The notes below the pieces were generated by a model. That model had not been told where the DNA came from. It worked only from the letters and a program-made list of their open reading frames with translations, and ran no database searches. Below are positions 1-12,960 of a stretch of DNA of 64,000 bases, piece by piece; positions within the stretch are counted from its first letter, which is position 1, and every line of letters begins with the position of its first letter. The stretch spans positions 70,541,062 through 70,605,061 of the forward strand of contig CM069446.1 in NCBI GenBank assembly GCA_035610835.1. Reading direction: 5' to 3'. Made by a program: the position numbers and the translations under genes. Origin of the DNA: Ophiura sarsii (taxonomy: Eukaryota; Echinodermata; Ophiuroidea; Amphilepidida; Ophiuridae).

Positions 1-444
1 TGGTCACAAAATACACCTTACACAAACAGTTACTGACCAGATACTTTAATATTAGCTAATCTAACATCAGTAATCCGTATACAAAATCCGAGATATACAG
101 TAAACAAGCAAATTTCTTCTCCATAATTTTAGACCTCATTCATAAAAATCGAATGGATAATTTTAAAGTTATGACGACTTAAGTAACCAGACCAACCAAG
201 AACAAAATAGCAGTAAAATGATTTTCTATTGTATAATGTGTGCTCAGCAGTGACAATTTGTGTGAAATGAATCACAGCTCCCCATTCATCCGTACTTGCC
301 TGTGTATCTTAGTGTATAGATATGTGATACTGATTACTGATTTTAAATCAGCTAACATTAACCCTAACCTGACAGGTAGTCTGTAGGACAAAAGCTAATT
401 AGGGTTGGGGGATGGAGTGAGGAGAATTAATGACAGAAAAAGAG

Positions 445-530
445 GGCCAACCCGGGATTCGAACCCGGGCCGCAGCAATCGGAGTCCAGATGATCATCCA
501 TCATCACGCTAAGGGGCTCACACATCTATG
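445..530 (-). ncRNA. tRNA-like pol III sequence, A copy 1
   Basis: The minus strand shows a box A-like stretch (TTAGCGTGATGATGG) and a perfect box B (GGTTCGAATCC) inside a 5-bp T stem, followed by CTCTTTTTC, a pol III terminator-like T run. The anticodon arm is weak and the acceptor stem does not close, so I call it tRNA-like or a SINE head rather than a working tRNA. Copies lie at 37,226-37,320 and 41,305-41,395. Confidence 0.5.
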
Positions 531-2437
531 TATATATATACTGTCCGCGAACGTGCAATGAGATAGAGGAGATGGGGCCCACCAGTGCAGTGCTTCTGTA
601 GGATTCGGCAGTGTAAGGGTTATAGCACCCGGTCTGGAGCGTTTTGTGTTAGGTGTAAGTCAGACAAGATCAAAGTGAGCATCTTGGGCCCAATTGGCTG
701 CACTTTTGTCATTTTGCTGCTGACAATTTTCAACAATATGGGATAATTAAGCCCATCGCAAAATATGTGATTTCTGTTTCATTGAAACATTAGTAACTGC
801 ATTAACAGTCAATTACTGAAGTACTATTTAGAAAATTTGTTCTGCTTTTGAATATATTTGACCTGTCACTTCAAAATGGGCACGTTGGATGACACTTCAA
901 TAGGGGGCATGTTTGAGGGGAAAAGGGGGAGAGGATAGGTGAGAAAAGAGCACTATATATTGAGGCTTGTTGAAAATCATCCAATTTAAAACTTTAAAAA
1001 AAAGATATACTCGCAAATGAATAATCTTCTAAGGGATATTATTGTAAGAAGCATTGTTGTCCATTATTTTCTTTATGATTTGATTACTTTATTGTTTTCT
1101 ATCCCAGAACTGAGTTCGTTGATTAAGCGTCCATTTTGACATATCGTCGTTGTTCTCTCAAAACCTTGTACATTTGTCCGGCCCTTCAACATGTATAAAG
1201 TAAAACTGCCCAATGGTTATGCATATGAAGTGATGCTTTATACATGTTCAGGGGCAAGAGCACTTACCAAGGTTTTAATAGGTGTGATTTCTGGCCCTTG
1301 AACATGTTTAGATTGGATTGTCCAAAGGTTATACATTGGAAGTCTTACTTCATAATATATGTCAACCAAACTCTATTGGTTAATCACGCAATGGTACTAA
1401 TTCTTGAGTCATGCTAAAATGAAGCGCAACTGGCCGGATTATATTTTTATAGTAAAATGTATACAGCTGGTTCAAGCAGACAATTAATTTGGGAAATAAA
1501 CTGCTCAAAAAAGTTACGAAACTATCACAAAATATCCAAAAAATGAGCGTTTAATTGATTTTGTTTGTTTGTTGTTGAGCAGTTTATAAAATGTTAAGCT
1601 GTGTGTAGGTGTGCTTGCCAATACCAATAAGTGTACATCTTTGAGACAAAACTTCATGGGGGGCAGGGAGGGTTGGGGACAGGGAGGGTTAAGTTAACTA
1701 TATATAGTTTATATTTTTCACTTCACCATTAAATGGTACAATAGATTGCTTAACACATTATAGTGTTATTTCTTATGTGTCTTAATGTTGATGTAATACA
1801 TATGTTGAATCGATTTGTCAAAAATAAAATAAAACTACTGACAAATAAATCACATTGTAATAAAAACTGACATTTCTGTCTGTCATGGGTAACATTTTGT
1901 CTTGGAGACAAAGGCACCTATTTGCACTTTGAACGGACTGTCGTTTGCGAGTAAGAGCCTTGAACTGGTACTGCATTGAATGGGACTATGCACATTATGT
2001 ACGGTAACTATTTAGACTCTCTTTGTACAATATGCGGTGAGACATTGTGAAATGATGCAACACTTTCATTCAATCCAATTCCAGTTTCAGCGGATTCGTG
2101 CAACGAGCGATTATGCCCGTTATAATACTTTGGGCTTTTTGATTATCCTTGATCGACTTTGTTGGTTAAGTGTGGAAACTAATTGTGACGCAACACATCA
2201 ACGTCTTGTCTACTTCTGACAAATCCTGAGATTTGGACAACATATGACAGCATAATAAATAAGCTTTCATATGATACCTGGTTTTTGAAAAATGAAGTAA
2301 TGTTTTAATAAAAGGTAAATTTCTAAAAGTATTTCTTGCCATTTATACCAGGCAATATAAAGGTAGATGTTCCGATTGCTGGCCCGATTTTCAACTTGAT
2401 GTTTTCTATTTTACATGAAAGGTCATCCTTAAAATTG

Positions 2438-2818
2438 TCACATTCCAAAGTTTAAGTTGCATAACTCCAATGGTTCTATTTTTAGAAGCACAAGGTCGCG
2501 ATACATTTGCCCATTGAGTAGTACACAGACTGGTAGGTGGTTAACCACCTTTGGCAGTAATTCATCACATTTTAGCCTATAATATCTAAATGTAATATTT
2601 CTGGCCCCTAAGATTTTACAGACATAATGAGGAAAATATGGGGATGCTTCTGATATCAAAATATCTGGATGTGAACAAAAAATCATAGCCCCAAAAAAAT
2701 GATCGGAACATACACCTTTAACCGAGGGGGAGGGTTCATGGTAGAATGTTCTGATAGAGGTCCCTGTTATTAATTTGGCATCTGTGTTTATAGGGTTCAA
2801 TCCTCCCTCAGTCATCAA
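2438..2818 (-). pseudogene. Conserved ORF fragment of block A, copy 1 (126 codons)
   Basis: The frame reads through a region conserved in three A copies, with the segment FCSHPDILISEASPYFPHYV identical in all. Copy 1 has the longest upstream frame (starting MMTEGG). It ends LELCNLNFGM, where copy 3 reads on in another frame. No family recognised; no signal peptide or membrane segment. Probably remnants of one coding sequence. Confidence 0.4.
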
Positions 2819-2934
2819 TGGTAATTAGTGCAAGTTCTAACGTGGATTTGGGCTTTTAATCCGTTAACCCAGATTTTATTTTTTGAATAATACTAACGGG
2901 GAGAAACATGAGCTGGCTGACCTTTCTGATTTTA

Positions 2935-3226
2935 TGGATGCATCATTAGATTTTCAGGGGGGGGGGGGGGGGGGGGGGGGGTAGGAAGTTTTCGGGAAAA
3001 AAAATTCCCCCTCTATGCAGGCCAAAAAAAATAAATCCCCCCCTGATGAGTAAAAAATAAAAAATTCTACCCCCACCCAACTCAACATGAATGGATACAT
3101 TAAAAAAAATTCACTCCTTGCGGCGGCGCAAAAAAAAAAAATTCACTCCTTGCGGCAGCCAAAAAAAAAAATTCTCCCCCGAACCCAACTTCCTACCCCC
3201 CCCCTGAAAATCAAATGGTGCGTCCC
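2935..3226. mobile_element. 292-bp foldback element with TTA duplication (A copy 1)
   Basis: Inverted ends share GATTTTCAGGGGGG and a GTAGGAAGTT motif; poly-G and poly-A/C tracts fill the middle. Flanked by TTA. Copy 3 has no insert here. A degraded relative sits at about 46,887-47,059 inside the 2.5-kb insert of copy 3. Confidence 0.75.
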
Positions 3227-3543
3227 TTAGGCTTGTCAGGGCAACACGAACCTTTTTTGTTGGCCTAAGGTGACGCTGTTGTATTGAAGGATGATACTGA
3301 TCAGAACATGCGACCTGTTATTTATGTATGCGCAGTATAAAAGGAGTTTCCTATCCCCAAACTAATAGTATCCCTGGCGGGGCTACCAGCACACTTATAA
3401 AACTCGCCCATTGCTTGTGTGTTGGATTTCGATCACGACAGGAGCATGCGCAGATGCAATTTTTGTGTAAGATGTCTGTGATTTTGTCAATATTATATTT
3501 TTACTGTGATATGTCGATCTGCATTAAATGCAAAAAGAAACAA

Positions 3544-3560
3544 CGCCCCCGGCTGGTCTC

Positions 3561-3596
<36 letters not shown>

Positions 3597-3617
3597 TACC
3601 AATTGCGCCACGGTAGC
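3544..3617 (-). tRNA. tRNA-Asn (GTT)-like gene in A copy 1
   Basis: 74-nt cloverleaf on the minus strand. D arm GCGC/GCGC encloses a GG-containing loop; anticodon arm TTCGG/CCGAA has loop CTGTTAA (anticodon GTT); T loop is TTCGAGA. The acceptor stem GCTACCG/CGGGGGC has one mismatch and the T stem one mismatch, so it may be a degenerate or pseudo-tRNA. Box A and box B sequences are intact. Confidence 0.65.
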
Positions 3618-4459
3618 GGTTACTTACTAGGGTGTTTTGGTTTGTCATGTTCACCCGTACACTTCCCCGTACACTACCTTGCAAAGCCGGGCATCGTTTT
3701 TTCTCAAATGTTGCCTGCATATTGTAGTTGCTGTCTACTTAAATACATGTGCTGTCAGTTGAACTTGGAACCAACGTTTAATTTGAACTGTCTATTTTCA
3801 ATAAAAAAATACTCCAATACGGGAAAAAATTCACAAAAGCTCACAGACAATCATTTTACTGGACCTAGAATGTCAACCCTACAATTTTGGCGTTACGAAA
3901 ATATCGACGATGTGAGTGACGTCATTTAATGAGCGGCGCCCTTCACGTATTAGCTCATTAGCATAATTTATGTCCGTGAAATGTATAAAGCAGTTTGATA
4001 AGTGCACAGCACAGCTCATATTTGAATACATGTTTGTTTGTTTACACGGTCGGTCCATACGGACACACGCTCGGGTCCTGAATGGACCAGGCTCAAGCAA
4101 AATGCTTGGGCCAGACTTAAAAAGCCAAATATATAATTTTTACACTTTAATACACTGACAAAAATTATTCAAATATTGACACTTCGGATGTATTTTCCCC
4201 GCTTTATTATATAATGATATCATTATAAGCACTAATGTAGGTTTATTGATATCTGGGTTATACACTTGACTATGATAATCATGGCTTATATACAGCATTA
4301 TACCAAATTAAGATCACACATACTATACACTGACAAAAATTATTCAACCATTGACACTGCATATTTATTTCCCCCGCTTTTTTATGTAATAATATCATTA
4401 TAAGCACTAATGTAGGTTTATTGATATCTGGGTTATACTCTTGAGATAATCATGGCTTA

Positions 4460-4739
4460 GGCCAAACAAAGAAGATTGTCTGTCTCAGAATCCCGCCTGC
4501 ACTGGTATGTAAAATGGGCTACGGCGCTGAGGCCTGAACATATTTTTTTTTTTGGGGGGGGGTTGGATTTTTTATTTTTGTTGTTGGTTTTTTTACAATT
4601 TTTTTTAAAAAGGTCTCTGTAAGTTAGCAACAACAAAAAATGCATACCTAATAGCCTTTTTTCAAAGAAAAATAAATAAATCGCACAGCACTTAGCTTTT
4701 TTGCCAAATGTTTCTGAGACAGACCTTCTTTGTTTGGCT
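4460..4739. mobile_element. TTA-flanked MITE, A copy 1
   Basis: Ends GGCCAAACAAAGAAG and inverted; TTA duplicated on both sides of a ggcTTAtatac target. Present in all three A copies (28,567-28,841; 48,338-48,590), so older than A duplication. Confidence 0.75.
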
Positions 4740-5233
4740 TTATATACAACACTATACCAAATTAAGATCACATACTCTACTGAAAACCTTTAAGATATTA
4801 TTGGATCCATTCACACTGTCCTGTGATATTATATGCCAAGCAGAATGATTTGTAAAACTTGGTGACATGGGTCTTCGGTCAAAGGTCAGACAGGGCTCAA
4901 AAGAACAGCTTTGTCGTCTGTTCAAGGAAGTGTTACATTGACCACTTCAGTGTAGTGTGATGATCTATTGATTTTTAAGCACAAAATAGTGTTGATTTTG
5001 GCACTTTCAGATTGCGACCTCCCTTTGTTCTCAAGCATGTGGCTCATCACTGGAACAAGGGATTGCTTCAAATTGGACATCATTGTAAAGATGGATACAT
5101 CAGCTTTTAAATGATATATTATTATACACTTGATGAACATATCCTGCGATATTTGAAAATCTTGTGCTTGAAAAAATATTCCAATCTTTTTTTGAGCAGT
5201 TAAGTTATTGTTGTAACGCAATGGGTATTATAA

Positions 5234-5535
5234 GGCCAAATTAAATTAGTTGTTTGTCTCAAAGCTCCCGCGCACGTTAGTTTATTGAAGCACATTAGAA
5301 AAACAAAAATCTGAAGAAAAAACAAATGTCTTCTTTTTTTTCTCTTTTTTTTCAAAAAACAACAACAAAAAATCCCAAAATTTCACTGATTTTTCAGATA
5401 CAAAAGTTCACTTTTACAAGGATTTCAATATTTTATATTTAAAAAAAACCCAAAACACCTTGAAAAAACCCGCATTCCGCATTAGATTTACAACAGGAGA
5501 GGAGCTTTGAGACAAACAATTCATTTAATTTGGCC
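5234..5535. mobile_element. TAA-flanked MITE, A copy 1
   Basis: Ends GGCCAAATTAAATTAG/ATTTAATTTGGCC; TAA target duplication. Also in copy 2 (27,140-27,426) but absent in copy 3 (gtattattatgtaatt empty site near 49,080). A related tract at 5,960-6,165 is in copies 1 and 3 and missing from copy 2. Confidence 0.75.
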
Positions 5536-6431
5536 TAATGTAATTAACAACAATTCCTACATTACAGCTTCATAGGATGGTTAGAAATGGTATCTAAGAA
5601 TTATACTAAGTTCCTCTGATAAAAGCCCCGTTACAAAATGATACATTATTTCTATTTCTAATAAAAGCAAACAGTTACAGCGCAAATAAGTGTAATTGCA
5701 AATAAAATTGTACAAAGTTCCTCTAACAAACACTTGTGTACAAAGTATACATTAGCTCTCATTCTCATAAAAGCCAATACTTGGGCTATAATTATCTTGC
5801 TAGACATCCCGTACGGAATAAACCGTGTACTACGACAACACATTTTAATTTATATGAGCATGTGCACATCAGTTACGGGACGTCTAACAAGACATTGCCA
5901 ATACTTGTAGTACAATTGAGTGTTGTACAAAGTTCCCCTTATAAGGCTATATTTAAAAAAAATCTTTTGTCTCAAAGCTCTTCAGTTTTTCAAAACCTAA
6001 TGCGGAATGCGGTTTTTTTTAAAAACTTTAATTTTTTTAAAAATAAATATAAAATATTGAAATCCTTGTAAAAGTGACCTTTTGTATTCCAAATGATGTG
6101 ATCAATGAAAATCTGAAAAATCGGTAAAACTTAACTAACGCGCGCGGGAGTTTTGAGACAAAAGATATAGCCTCTCAGCCTAAACATGATACATTATTTC
6201 TATTTCTCATAAAATCAAATTGTTACATCACAAATAGCAGTTATAAGTATATACAAAGTTCCTCATATAAAAAGCGAGCGGGACCGGGTTCAAGACTGTA
6301 TTTATAAGTAGCAATGGATATACCTATATGATAGTCTACTTTAAGTGTCATCACCCAAGTTGACCCACCTCACTCAGGGTCGACTATATAGTGCCCTCTA
6401 TATATAGATAAGGAACATATAGTGCCCTCTA

Positions 6432-7093
6432 CCGGGTGGTTCAAAAAAAAGTTGACCCAAGTTCATGGTAATTTTTCAACCACATTTAAAGTTTCAGAGA
6501 ATTTCTGTTTACTTAGTCTTGATCAGCAGTAAGTTTTGAAATTATCCTGATAAAATGGTACATGTATCTTGGTTGGTTCTGCAGATATGGTTAATTACAG
6601 AAAGCATGCACAAAACTGCCTTGGCCACGGGAGCGTCCTTTAGTAGAGATGGAATGCACACAGTGGACTTACACACGATTGATCACAAATTGTTAAAACA
6701 GGAGAAAAAGAAAAAAGGAGACATCTGGAACATCTGCCTGATGCTTAACATTACCTACCTATACGTATCTACGTTTCTTTGTTGAATGTGAATGACACAT
6801 AAGCATAGAAATTGGGATACTTTGTCAGGGTGGGCTTTTCAATTCTGAAACTAGAGCATGCTGTTTTGTTGAAAACAACAACTAAATGACGTTCCCATGG
6901 ACAAGTCAGTTTTGTACATGTTTCCTGTAATGAACCATATCTGAAGAACCAAACAAGCTAAATGTGCCATCTTTTCAGGATAATTTCATAACTTACTGCT
7001 GATTTAGACAAAGTAAACACAAATTCTCTGAAACTTTAAATGTGGTTGAAAAATTACTTTGAACTTGGGTCAACTTTTTTTTTAACCACCCGG
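6432..7093. mobile_element. 662-bp TA-flanked MITE (A copy 1 only)
   Basis: Inverted ends CCGGGTGGTTCAAAAAAAAG and TTTTTAACCACCCGG with TIRs over 100 bp. Host ctcTA-element-TAtatc; copies 2 and 3 show the empty site (ctctatatcaataag). TA target fits Tc1/mariner. The 76-codon ORF inside resembles no transposase. Confidence 0.8.
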
Positions 7094-7319
7094 TATATCA
7101 ATAAGAAACTTAAATATTGCAACATCGTAATATTCTGACACCATGGAATGGCTATATGTTAATATTGTTTGGTCAAAGAAATTGGATACTTATTACTGGA
7201 AGGTTTGATCTCATAGTGAGTGTTTAGTTGCGGACACACTCACTCGTCCGTCTCGGGCCTTTGGCCCTGCGCTTGTGGAGGGAGGGGCATAGGCTAAGGC
7301 CAGTGATTAGCTATAGTTG

Positions 7320-9998
7320 CCCTGGGTGATGTTACTCAGGATTGACTATCAATCATATGGGCAAGGTCACCCTGGGTGATGTCACTCAGGGTAGACATTC
7401 AATCATATGAGTAATGTCACCCTGGGTGATGTCACTCAGGATAGACTATCAATCATATGAGTAAGGTCACCCTGGATGATGTCACTCAGGGTAGACTTTC
7501 AATCATATGAGTAAGGTCACCCTGGGTGATGTCACTCAGGATAGACTATCAATCATATGAGTAAGGTCACCCTGGATGATGTCACTCAGGATAGACTATC
7601 AATCATATGAGTAAGGTCACCCTGGATGATGTCACTCAGGATAGACTATCAATCATATGAGTAAGGTCACCCTGGATGATGTCACTCAGGGTAGACTTTC
7701 AATCATATGAGTAAGGTCACCCTGGGTGATGTCACTCAGGATAGACTATCAATCATATGAGTAAGGTGACCCTGGGTGATGTCACTCAGGGTAGACTATC
7801 AATCATATGAGTAAGATCACCCTGGATGATGTCACTCAGGATAGACATTCAATCATATGAGTAAGGTCACCCTGGGTGATGTCACTCAGGGTAGACATTC
7901 AATCATATGAGTAAGGTCACCCTGGATGATGTCACTCAGGGTAGACATTCAATCATATGAGTAAGGTCACCCTGGATGATGTCACTCAGGATAGACTATC
8001 AATCATATGAGTAAGGTCACCCTGGATGATTTTACTCAGGATAGACTATCAATCATATGAGTAAGGTCACCCTGGGTGATTTTACTCAGGATAGACTATC
8101 AATCATATGAATAAGGTGACCCTGTGTGATGTCACTCAGGGTAGACTTTCAATCATATGAGTAAGGTCACCCTGGGTGATGTCACTCAGGGTAGACTATC
8201 AATCATATGAGTAAGGTCACCCTGGGTGATGTCACTCAGGGTAGACATTCAATCATATGAGTAAGGTCACCCTGGATGATGTCACTCAGGGTAGACATTC
8301 AATCATATGAGTAAGGTCACCCTGGATGATGTCACTCAGGGTAGACATTCAATCATATGAGTAAGGTCACCCTGGGTGATGTCACTCAGGATAGACTATC
8401 AATCATATGAGTAAGGTCACCCTGGGTGATGTCACTCAGGATAGACTCAATCATATGAGTAAGGTCACCCTGGGTGATGTCACTCAGGGTAGACTATCAA
8501 TCATATGAGTAAGGTCACCCTGGGTGATGTCACTCAGGGTAGACATTCAATCATATGAGTAAGGTCACCCTGGATGATGTCACTCAGGGTAGACTATCAA
8601 TCATATGAGTAAGGTCACCCTGGATGATGTCACTCAGGGTAGACATTCAATCATATGAGTAAGGTCACCCTGGGTGATGTCACTCATGATAGACTATCAA
8701 TCATATGAGTAAGGTCACCCTGTGTGATGTCACTCAGGGTAGACATTCAATCATATGAGTAAGGTCACCCTGGGTGATGTCACTCAGGAGAGACTATCAA
8801 TCATATGAGTAAGGTCACCCTGGATGATTTTACTCAGGATAGACTATCAATCATATGAGTAAGGTCACCCTGGGTGATTTTACTCAGGATAGACTATCAA
8901 TCATATGAATAAGGTCACCCTGGATGATGTCACTCAGGGTAGACTATCAATCATATGAGTAAGGTCACCCTGGATGATGTCACTCAGGATAGACTATCAA
9001 TCATATGAGTAAGGTCACCCTGGGTGATGTCACTCAGGGTAGACTATCAATCATATGAGTAAGGTCACCCTGGATGATGTCACTCAGGATAGACTATCAA
9101 TCATATGAGTAAGGTCACCCTGGATGATGTCACTCAGGGTAGACATTCAATCATATGAGTAAGGTCACCCTGGATGATGTCACTCAGGGTAGACTATCAA
9201 TCATATGAGTAAGGTCACCCTGGATGATGTCACTCAGGGTAGACATTCAATCATATGAGTAAGGTCACCCTGGATGATGTCACTCAGGGTAGACATTCAA
9301 TCATATGAGTAAGGTCACCCTGGATGATGTCACTCAGGGTAGACATTCAATCATATGAGTAAGGTCACCCTGGATGATGTCACTCAGGATAGACTATCAA
9401 TCATATGAGTAAGGTCACCCTGGGTGATGTCACTCAGGATAGACTCAATCATATGAGTAAGGTCACCCTGGGTGATGTCACTCAGGGTAGACTATCAATC
9501 ATATGAGTAAGGTCACCCTGGGTGATGTCACTCAGGGTAGACATTCAATCATATGAGTAAGGTCACCCTGGATGATGTCACTCAGGGTAGACTATCAATC
9601 ATATGAGTAAGGTCACCCTGGATGATGTCACTCAGGGTAGACATTCAATCATATGAGTAAGGTCACCCTGGGTGATGTCACTCATGATAGACTATCAATC
9701 ATATGAGTAAGGTCACCCTGGGTGATGTCACTCAGGATAGACTATCAATCATATGAGTAAGGTCACCCTGGGTGATTTTACTCAGGATAGACTATCAATC
9801 ATATGAGTAAGGTGACCCTGGGTGATGTCACTCAGGGTAGACATTCAATCATATGAGTAAGGTCACCCTGGGTGATGTCACTCATGATAGACTATCAATC
9901 ATATGAGTAAGGTCACCCTGTGTGATGTCACTCAGGATAGACTATCAATCATATGAGTAAGGTCACCCTGTGTGATGTCACTCAGGTGTAAGACTATC
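7320..9998 (+). repeat. 50-bp satellite array, about 53 units
   Basis: Head-to-tail 50-bp units with few variants (gggtgat/gatgat; gactatc/gacattc; gtcactc/tttactc). Each unit contains an inverted repeat TCACCC-T-GGGTGA and the palindrome TCATATGA. A 48-bp variant unit recurs at 8,443 and 9,441 and is followed by the same series of variants, showing duplication of a 998-bp block. A copies 2 and 3 have only a remnant at this site. Confidence 0.95.
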
Positions 9999-10082
9999 AT
10001 GTAGGTATATCCATTGGTGCGTATTTATGTTGATTATGTAACTTTTTATTGATTTCAGTCACATCAGTTTGTCAGAGTCTTT

Positions 10083-10335
10083 ATATCGAGGGCTCAGAAA
10101 CACAAGGCCTTATCTCCATTTTGACCATTTTGAGAAAAAGACTATTGAAGATTTTTAAACACATTGGGGAGATGGAGATGAGGCCTTGTGATACTGGCGA
10201 TAACTTTAAAAGGGGTGGTGTTATGGAGATAAGGATGTGTGTTACTGGAAAGAGAATTTCTTTCTGAAAACGTTGATACCAAAATCTCAATTTAAACAAA
10301 TGGAGATGAGGCCTTGTGTTTCTGAGCCCTCGATA
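10083..10335. mobile_element. 253-bp palindromic MITE, A copy 1
   Basis: Ends TATCGAGGGCTCAGAAACAC and inverted. In all three A copies (25,897-26,147; 50,762-51,015). AAGGCCTTATCTCCAT-type motifs repeat internally. Confidence 0.78.
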
Positions 10336-10835
10336 TTATCTAGTAAAAAATGGTTAAAAATGATACCTTATTTCTCATAAAAGCAAACAGTTACAGCATA
10401 AACCCCTAATAAACCCCTGTCAAAAACAAACATTGGTTCTATTTTATATAAAAAATGCAAATTAGATTGTTTTCCAAGTTTCCCTAATAAGATACCTTTA
10501 CTAATGATACATTGGTTTTATTTCTTATAAAAATAAACAGTTACTTTACAAAACTGCAATTACAAACAACAATTGTACAAAGTTCCCTATACAATCAAAC
10601 AGTTATAGCACAAAGTAGTGGAATTTCAAATACAAATAGTAAGTACACATTTCCAATAACAAAACCTGTTATATGACACATTAGTTATATTTCCCTTGAA
10701 AGTAAAAAGTTAAGAGTACAAATTGCGAATAAAAATTATACCGAGATCCTCTGACAACACTTGTTACACAGTATACATAAGTTCTCTTTCTCTAAAAGCA
10801 AACAATTACACCACAAAATAGTGTAATTACAAATA

Positions 10836-11789
10836 CAGGGTGTGTAAAAAAAGGTGTCCCATAAATTAAAAAAATAATTAGAAATGCATCCATGCCATTT
10901 TGTTTTAAAAAAACAGGGGTTTGGTAAGCCCTATTATTAGTCCGCTATCAAATACACATATAACAAGAGTGTGAATCCCACTTTTAAACAAGAAAATTAC
11001 TTTCAACTGAAAAAAACTGCCTTTGTGATTCCGATGATGATTTTAGGATGCCAATGTATTGTTTGAAATACCGTCTAACATTCGTATGACTTATACCACG
11101 AGGCAGCGCAGCTGCAGAGTGCTATAAGGAATTAATAGCACTCATCGACGGTATATATTTAGTGATGATTTATGTGGCAGAACTCTGCTTTACACCCCCT
11201 GCACACACCACTTTCACAGTAGGACACCTCTAACTCTTAAGTTTGTATTCAAGCAACACTGATAAAGATAAACACACACACACACACCCCGTTGGGTAAT
11301 AATTACAGTGCTGTAATTAATCAGGTTATTTACGATGTCAAATTATTATAGCACCCTGAAGCTGTACCATAAGTGAAATTTGTGGAACTCTGGACTGGCT
11401 GTGTATGTGCTATTAAAATAGTTTATGGTATGTCATGGATAATATGAGTGAATTTTTTCTTCTTCTTCAAACTACAGGAAACTATCAACAATTTAGTAGG
11501 TAGGCCTAGGTTATTATAGATTTTATTGATTATGTTCAATTGCACGCTGAATGACGATTCTAATTAGAGAGCGCTCTTCACATGAAAAGTGGCCAAAGCT
11601 GAATTTGAACATGCCCGAGTAGATTTGCCATAATTTGATAATTACGAAAGCTCCAAAATGGATAGAACAAAATTCTTATGGCACTTTAAAGATTGATGAA
11701 CATGATTTTACTAGTATTTCGCGAACAATCTTTATATCTTTCATGGCCAAAAAATATTTTATGTGGTACACTTTTTTTGACACGTCCTG
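10836..11789. mobile_element. 954-bp TA-flanked element (A copy 1 only)
   Basis: Ends CAGGGTGTGTAAAAAAAGG and the inverted counterpart CACTTTTTTTGACACGTCCTG. Filled site acaaaTA-element-TAacag; copies 2 and 3 keep acaaataacagttg. No transposase ORF, so non-autonomous Tc1/mariner-like. Confidence 0.8.
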
Positions 11790-12597
11790 TAACAGTTGTT
11801 CAAAGTTCCCATGATAAACACCTGTCAAAAAGAAACATTGGTTCTGATTTATATAAAAGCAAACAGTTACAGTACAAGTTGTGTGACTGCAAACAAGAAT
11901 AAGTTTCTCTAATAAGGCACCTATTACAAATGATGCATTGGTTTTATTTCTTATAAAAGTGAAAGGCTACTTTACCAAATGCAATTACAAAGAAGTGTAC
12001 AAAATTCCCTATAATAAAACACCTGTTACAAATGATACATTATTCTCTGTCTCGTGAAAGCAAACAGTATCAGTACAAAGAAGTGAATCGCAAATACAAA
12101 TTTTATGAAATTTTATATTTTCTATATTCCATTGGTGAGCGTGAAGATCGATTACCGGGTTTCATATTCAAATGAGTTTTGAATAGCGGGAAGGTTGAAC
12201 GAGGAGCCAGTGAGGTGTATAAAGCTCATTGACGCTTTCTACAGACAGCAACTAAATGTTTGAAGATGAATGTATATAATATACAGATTTGCGCATAAAT
12301 TGACTTGTTGTTCTGAGAATTTTTTATTTTTAGAAATGGATAGTGGACTTTCTAAAGGCTCTTTTTGACGGAGGTAGTAAACCATAACAGAGTATTAATA
12401 GGAACGCTTGACACTGCTTGAAGCTGTATTTGGAATCAATCAACTGCAAGAGTACGTCTTGGTGTCGGAAGACAAGATCACATGGTTTGTGAAAGGGACA
12501 TAGAAGCGGTTCAAAAAGGAAGACTAGATACATGTGGGTGGAGTATCGGTTGGAAATGAGGAAAGGTGAGCAGCATTATACTTATATCATTTCTTAA

Positions 12598-12960
12598 AGG
12601 CACATTATGTGATCTTTTCCAAAGAATGCCCTCTATTCATGATTTTTTTTAGAAAGTAGATTTTCATGCAGATTTACATTTCTGATCATAAATCGTACAT
12701 ACATTCCAAGTTACAGAGCGATACGATTCCTAATTACCTCAAAATCATGGTTTTAGTGTGAATTTAGAGTGAAAATATAAACTGTCGTGTTATCCCGGCA
12801 GTTTATTTTCGCTCTAAAACCATGATTTTGAAGTAATTAAGAACCGTATCGCCCTGTAACTTGGAATGTATGTTCAAATGTAAATCTGCAAGAAAATCTG
12901 CTTTCAAATTTTTTTTTGATGTTGAGGGCGAATTCCCTGGAAAGATCACATAATATACCA
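12598..12960. mobile_element. TTAA-type MITE at the A/B border, copy 1
   Basis: Family member starting after TTAA (cttaaaggcacattatg) and ending cacataatatacc without the second TTAA. It is shared with the other two A copies, so older than the duplication. Positioned about 110 bp from the A/B junction. Confidence 0.75.

Noticed and set aside
3493..3720. Paired ORFs over the tRNA-Asn locus
   Set aside because: They read through the tRNA on both strands; shadows of the tRNA gene and flanks.
6555..6785. Possible transposase fragment in the 662-bp TA element
   Set aside because: 76 codons, no DDE/D motif or helix-turn-helix recognisable; element is palindromic and non-autonomous.
7320..9998. 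CRISPR-like regular repeats
   Set aside because: Units follow head to tail with no unique spacers, in animal DNA, without cas genes: a satellite.
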